Below, piece by piece: positions 4,777-6,898 of a stretch of DNA of 6,898 nt (positions are counted from its first letter, which is position 1; every line of letters begins with the position of its first letter). This DNA comes from an uncultured Collinsella sp. (GTDB lineage Bacteria; Actinomycetota; Coriobacteriia; Coriobacteriales; Coriobacteriaceae), in contig URGF01000101.1 in assembly GCA_900547285.1 (NCBI GenBank), forward strand, positions 1 to 6,898. Direction: 5' to 3'. The notes under the pieces are model-generated. The model made no database searches. It was not told the DNA's origin and was given only the letters and a program-made list of their open reading frames with translations. Position numbers and translations under genes: made by a program.

Positions 4777-6801
4777 ATGCGTCAATTTAAGACCGAGAGC
4801 AAAAAACTGCTCGACCTCATGATCAACTCCATCTACACCAATAAGGAAATCTTCCTGCGCGAGCTTATCTCCAACGCGAGCGACGCCGTCGACAAGCTCA
4901 ACTTTAAGAGCCTGCAGGACCCGAGTGTCAAGCTCGACCAGGGCGACCTGGCTATTCGCGTCTCTTTTGATAAAGACGCCCGCACCATTACCATCTCGGA
5001 TAACGGCATTGGCATGACCGCCGAGGAGCTCGAGCGCAATCTGGGCACCATCGCCCATTCCGGCTCCGAGGAGTTTAAGACCGAGAACGCCGAGCAACAG
5101 GGCTCCGATGTCGACATCATCGGCCAGTTTGGCGTGGGCTTCTACTCTGCCTTTATGGTTGCCAGCCACGTAAAGGTTGTCAGCCGCGCCTATGGCGAGG
5201 ACACCGCTCACGTGTGGGAGTCTGATGGTCTTGAGGGTTACACCATCGAAGACGGCGAGCGCGCCGAGCACGGCACCGATGTCATCCTGACGCTGCGCGA
5301 GAACGAGAAGCTCGACGCCGACGGCGAGGCCGAGACCTACGATCGCTTCCTGACCGAGTGGGGCCTCAAGAGCCTGATTCAGCAGTACAGCAACTATGTG
5401 CGCTACCCGATTCAGATGATGGTGGGCAAGAGCCGCCAGAAACCCAAGCCCGAGGACGCCGGCGACGACTACAAGCCCGAGTACGAGGACTACCAGGAGC
5501 TCGAGACCATCAACTCCATGACGCCGATCTGGAAAAAGCGCAGCTCCGACGTTGAGCAGAAGGATTACAACGAGTTCTACAAGTCCACGTTCCACGACTT
5601 TGACGATCCCGCGCGCACTATCAGCTTCCATGCCGAGGGTACGCTTGAGTACGATGCGCTGCTGTTTGTGCCGGGTCGCGCCCCGTTCGATCTGTACAGC
5701 AAGGACTACGAGAAGGGCCTGGCGCTCTACAGTTCCAACGTGCTGATTATGGAGAAGTGCGACGACCTGCTGCCCGACTACTACAACTTTGTGCGCGGTG
5801 TCGTGGACTCTGCCGACGTGACGCTCAACATCTCGCGTGAGACGCTGCAACAGAACCGTCAGCTCAAGGCCATTGCCAAGCGTGTCGAGAAGAAGATCAC
5901 TGCCGATCTTGAGGACATGCGCGACAACGACCGCGAGGCATACGAGAAGTTCTTTGAGAACTTTGGTCGCGGTCTGAAGTACGGCATCTACTCGAGCTAC
6001 GGCATGAAGGCCGACGAGCTCGCCGACCTGCTGCTGTTCTGGTCTGCCAAGGAGCAGAAGATGATCACCCTGGCCGAGTATGCCAAGGGCATGCCCGAGG
6101 ATCAGAAGGCCATCTACTACGCCGCCGGCGACTCGCGTGAGCGCTTGGCCAAGATGCCCGTGGTAAAGGGCGTGCTCGAGCGCGGCTATGACGTGCTGTT
6201 GCTGACGCAGGATGTGGATGAGTTCACGTTCCAGGCTATGCGTGAGTACGTGGCCGCCGATATGCCCAAGATCTACGAGGACGACGCCGCCCGCGAGGCT
6301 GCCGAAAAGGCCGTTGCCGACGGTGCCGAGCCCGAGGTCGAGGATCGTCACCTGGAGCTCAAGAACGTCGCGACCGGTGATCTTGACCTGGCGACCGAGG
6401 ATGAGAAGAAGGAGGCCGAGGACGCCACCAAGGAGAACGAGGACCTCTTTAGCGCTATGAAGGAGGCACTCGGTGACAAGGTCGAGAAAGTTGCCGTCTC
6501 CGCGCGCCTGACCGATGCCCCCGCTTGCATCACCACCGAGGGTCCGCTTTCGCTTGAGATGGAGAAGGTACTCCAGAAGGGACCCGAGGGCGCGCCCGAC
6601 GGCATGCCCAAGAGCCAGCGCGTGCTCGAGCTCAACGCCAAGCACCCGGTCTTTGACAAGCTTGTCGCTGCCCAGAAGGCAGGCGACGCCGACAAGATCA
6701 AGCAGTACTCTGGTCTGCTCTACGATCAGGCCCTGCTGGTCGAGGGTATCCTCCCCGAGGACCCCGTTGCCTTCGCGGCGGCTGTTTGCAACTTGATGTA
6801 G
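4777..6801 (+). CDS. htpG: Molecular chaperone HtpG (bacterial Hsp90)
   Basis: A 674-residue ATP-dependent cytosolic chaperone that works as a homodimer on late-folding clients. N-terminal GHKL ATPase domain (about 1-215): 'LRELISNASDAVDKL' with the catalytic Glu29 and Mg-binding Asn33, 'SDNGIGM' with Asp75 (74-80), 'GTIAHSGSEEF' (90-100) and the lid glycines 'GQFGVGFYSAF' (116-126). Middle domain (about 235-500): 'NSMTPIW' (246-252) and the gamma-phosphate-sensing Arg in 'NISRETLQQNR' (351-361, Arg354). C-terminal dimerisation domain: about 557-674, including 'RLTDAPAC' (577-584). All catalytic residues are intact. It is longer than E. coli HtpG (624 aa), mainly through an acidic segment at about 499-556. 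The RBS GAAAGGA (4764-4770) is 6 nt before the ATG at 4777. It appears to be a single-gene unit with its own promoter region and a leader terminator that may restrain expression. Confidence 0.98.
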   Translation: MRQFKTESKKLLDLMINSIYTNKEIFLRELISNASDAVDKLNFKSLQDPSVKLDQGDLAIRVSFDKDARTITISDNGIGMTAEELERNLGTIAHSGSEEFKTENAEQQGSDVDIIGQFGVGFYSAFMVASHVKVVSRAYGEDTAHVWESDGLEGYTIEDGERAEHGTDVILTLRENEKLDADGEAETYDRFLTEWGLKSLIQQYSNYVRYPIQMMVGKSRQKPKPEDAGDDYKPEYEDYQELETINSMTPIWKKRSSDVEQKDYNEFYKSTFHDFDDPARTISFHAEGTLEYDALLFVPGRAPFDLYSKDYEKGLALYSSNVLIMEKCDDLLPDYYNFVRGVVDSADVTLNISRETLQQNRQLKAIAKRVEKKITADLEDMRDNDREAYEKFFENFGRGLKYGIYSSYGMKADELADLLLFWSAKEQKMITLAEYAKGMPEDQKAIYYAAGDSRERLAKMPVVKGVLERGYDVLLLTQDVDEFTFQAMREYVAADMPKIYEDDAAREAAEKAVADGAEPEVEDRHLELKNVATGDLDLATEDEKKEAEDATKENEDLFSAMKEALGDKVEKVAVSARLTDAPACITTEGPLSLEMEKVLQKGPEGAPDGMPKSQRVLELNAKHPVFDKLVAAQKAGDADKIKQYSGLLYDQALLVEGILPEDPVAFAAAVCNLM

Positions 6802-6809
6802 TTAGGTAT

Positions 6810-6835
6810 TTACGCGGTTTTACCAAACCGCGTAA
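6810..6835 (+). terminator. Perfect 11-bp hairpin after htpG (possible terminator)
   Basis: TTACGCGGTTT (6810-6820) pairs perfectly with AAACCGCGTAA (6825-6835) around a 4-nt loop TACC, starting 8 nt after the htpG stop. The position suits a terminator or 3'-end stabiliser, but no T-tract follows on either strand, so it is not a canonical intrinsic terminator. It is also the first half of a repeated hairpin plus 10-mer arrangement. Confidence 0.5.
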
Positions 6836-6894
6836 CGGCTCGACGCTGCCCTCAGTTCCGCCGTTCTAACGAACGGCGGACCAGTCGACGCTGC
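6810..6894. repeat. Two tandem units of hairpin + 4 nt + TCGACGCTGC, probably continuing past the window
   Basis: Unit 1 is the hairpin 6810-6835, then 4 nt, then TCGACGCTGC (6840-6849). Unit 2 is the perfect 10-bp hairpin TCCGCCGTTC/GAACGGCGGA (6857-6866 and 6871-6880, loop TAAC), then 4 nt, then TCGACGCTGC (6885-6894). The 10-mers are 45 bp apart. Stem sequences differ between units while fold, loop size and spacing to the 10-mer are kept. The array reaches the window edge. Confidence 0.6.
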
Positions 6895-6898
6895 GCGG

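Noticed and set aside
4693..6645. A 650-codon open frame on the minus strand fully overlapping htpG
   Set aside because: Its codons are in exact register with htpG codons, so its stops would need TTA, CTA or TCA codons in htpG, which this GC-rich codon bias avoids. The translation is a Leu/Val/Gly-rich string with no recognisable domain, while htpG shows every expected Hsp90 motif.
1..6898. CRISPR arrays, tRNA/rRNA genes, insertion sequences or phage genes
   Set aside because: No regularly spaced long direct repeats, no tRNA-like cloverleaf and no transposase or integrase motifs were seen on either strand.

Overview
The window looks like a chromosomal segment of a GC-rich, actinobacterial-type gut bacterium. 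Class Coriobacteriia is my best guess, and something like Collinsella is plausible. I infer this from codon use strongly biased to G/C at third positions, the style of the PhoR-like kinase (a cytoplasmic 'DLDHP' linker), and a gram-positive capsule-regulation triad in which the kinase and its membrane adaptor are separate proteins. No ribosomal or marker gene is present to prove it. All protein genes are on the + strand.

Layout: (1) Positions 2-1774 hold a two-component system: the DNA-binding end of an OmpR/PhoB-type response regulator, cut by the window edge, followed 3 bp later by its PhoR-like membrane sensor kinase. A hairpin near 1800-1828 probably ends this unit. (2) Positions 1775-1969 are a leader region with a small palindrome and weak promoter candidates. 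(3) Positions 1970-4034 hold a tight three-gene operon: a Wzz/YveK-like membrane adaptor, a cytoplasmic BY-type tyrosine autokinase, and a PHP-family (CpsB/YwqE) phosphotyrosine phosphatase. Together these form a phosphorylation cycle that normally controls extracellular polysaccharide synthesis. No glycosyltransferase, flippase or polymerase gene follows in this window. (4) Positions 4074-4574 hold a GNAT acetyltransferase of the ElaA/YjcF type. (5) Positions 4575-4776 are a structured intergenic region: a repeat-like mosaic of GGGAC-N2-TCCTT boxes, an AT-rich promoter area, and a strong intrinsic-terminator hairpin placed inside the htpG leader. (6) Positions 4777-6801 hold a full-length htpG (bacterial Hsp90). 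(7) Positions 6802-6898 hold two perfect hairpins, each followed after exactly 4 nt by the same 10-mer TCGACGCTGC. This suggests a tandem structured repeat running past the window edge.

Most genes are conventional. The items most worth a second look are the tandem hairpin/10-mer units after htpG, the terminator inside the htpG leader, the GGGAC-N2-TCCTT mosaic, the tyrosine kinase with its degraded EX2RX2R oligomerisation motif and altered Walker A' motif, and the short phosphatase C-terminus that shows a possible frameshift signature. I do not see clear evidence of a wholly new multi-gene system.
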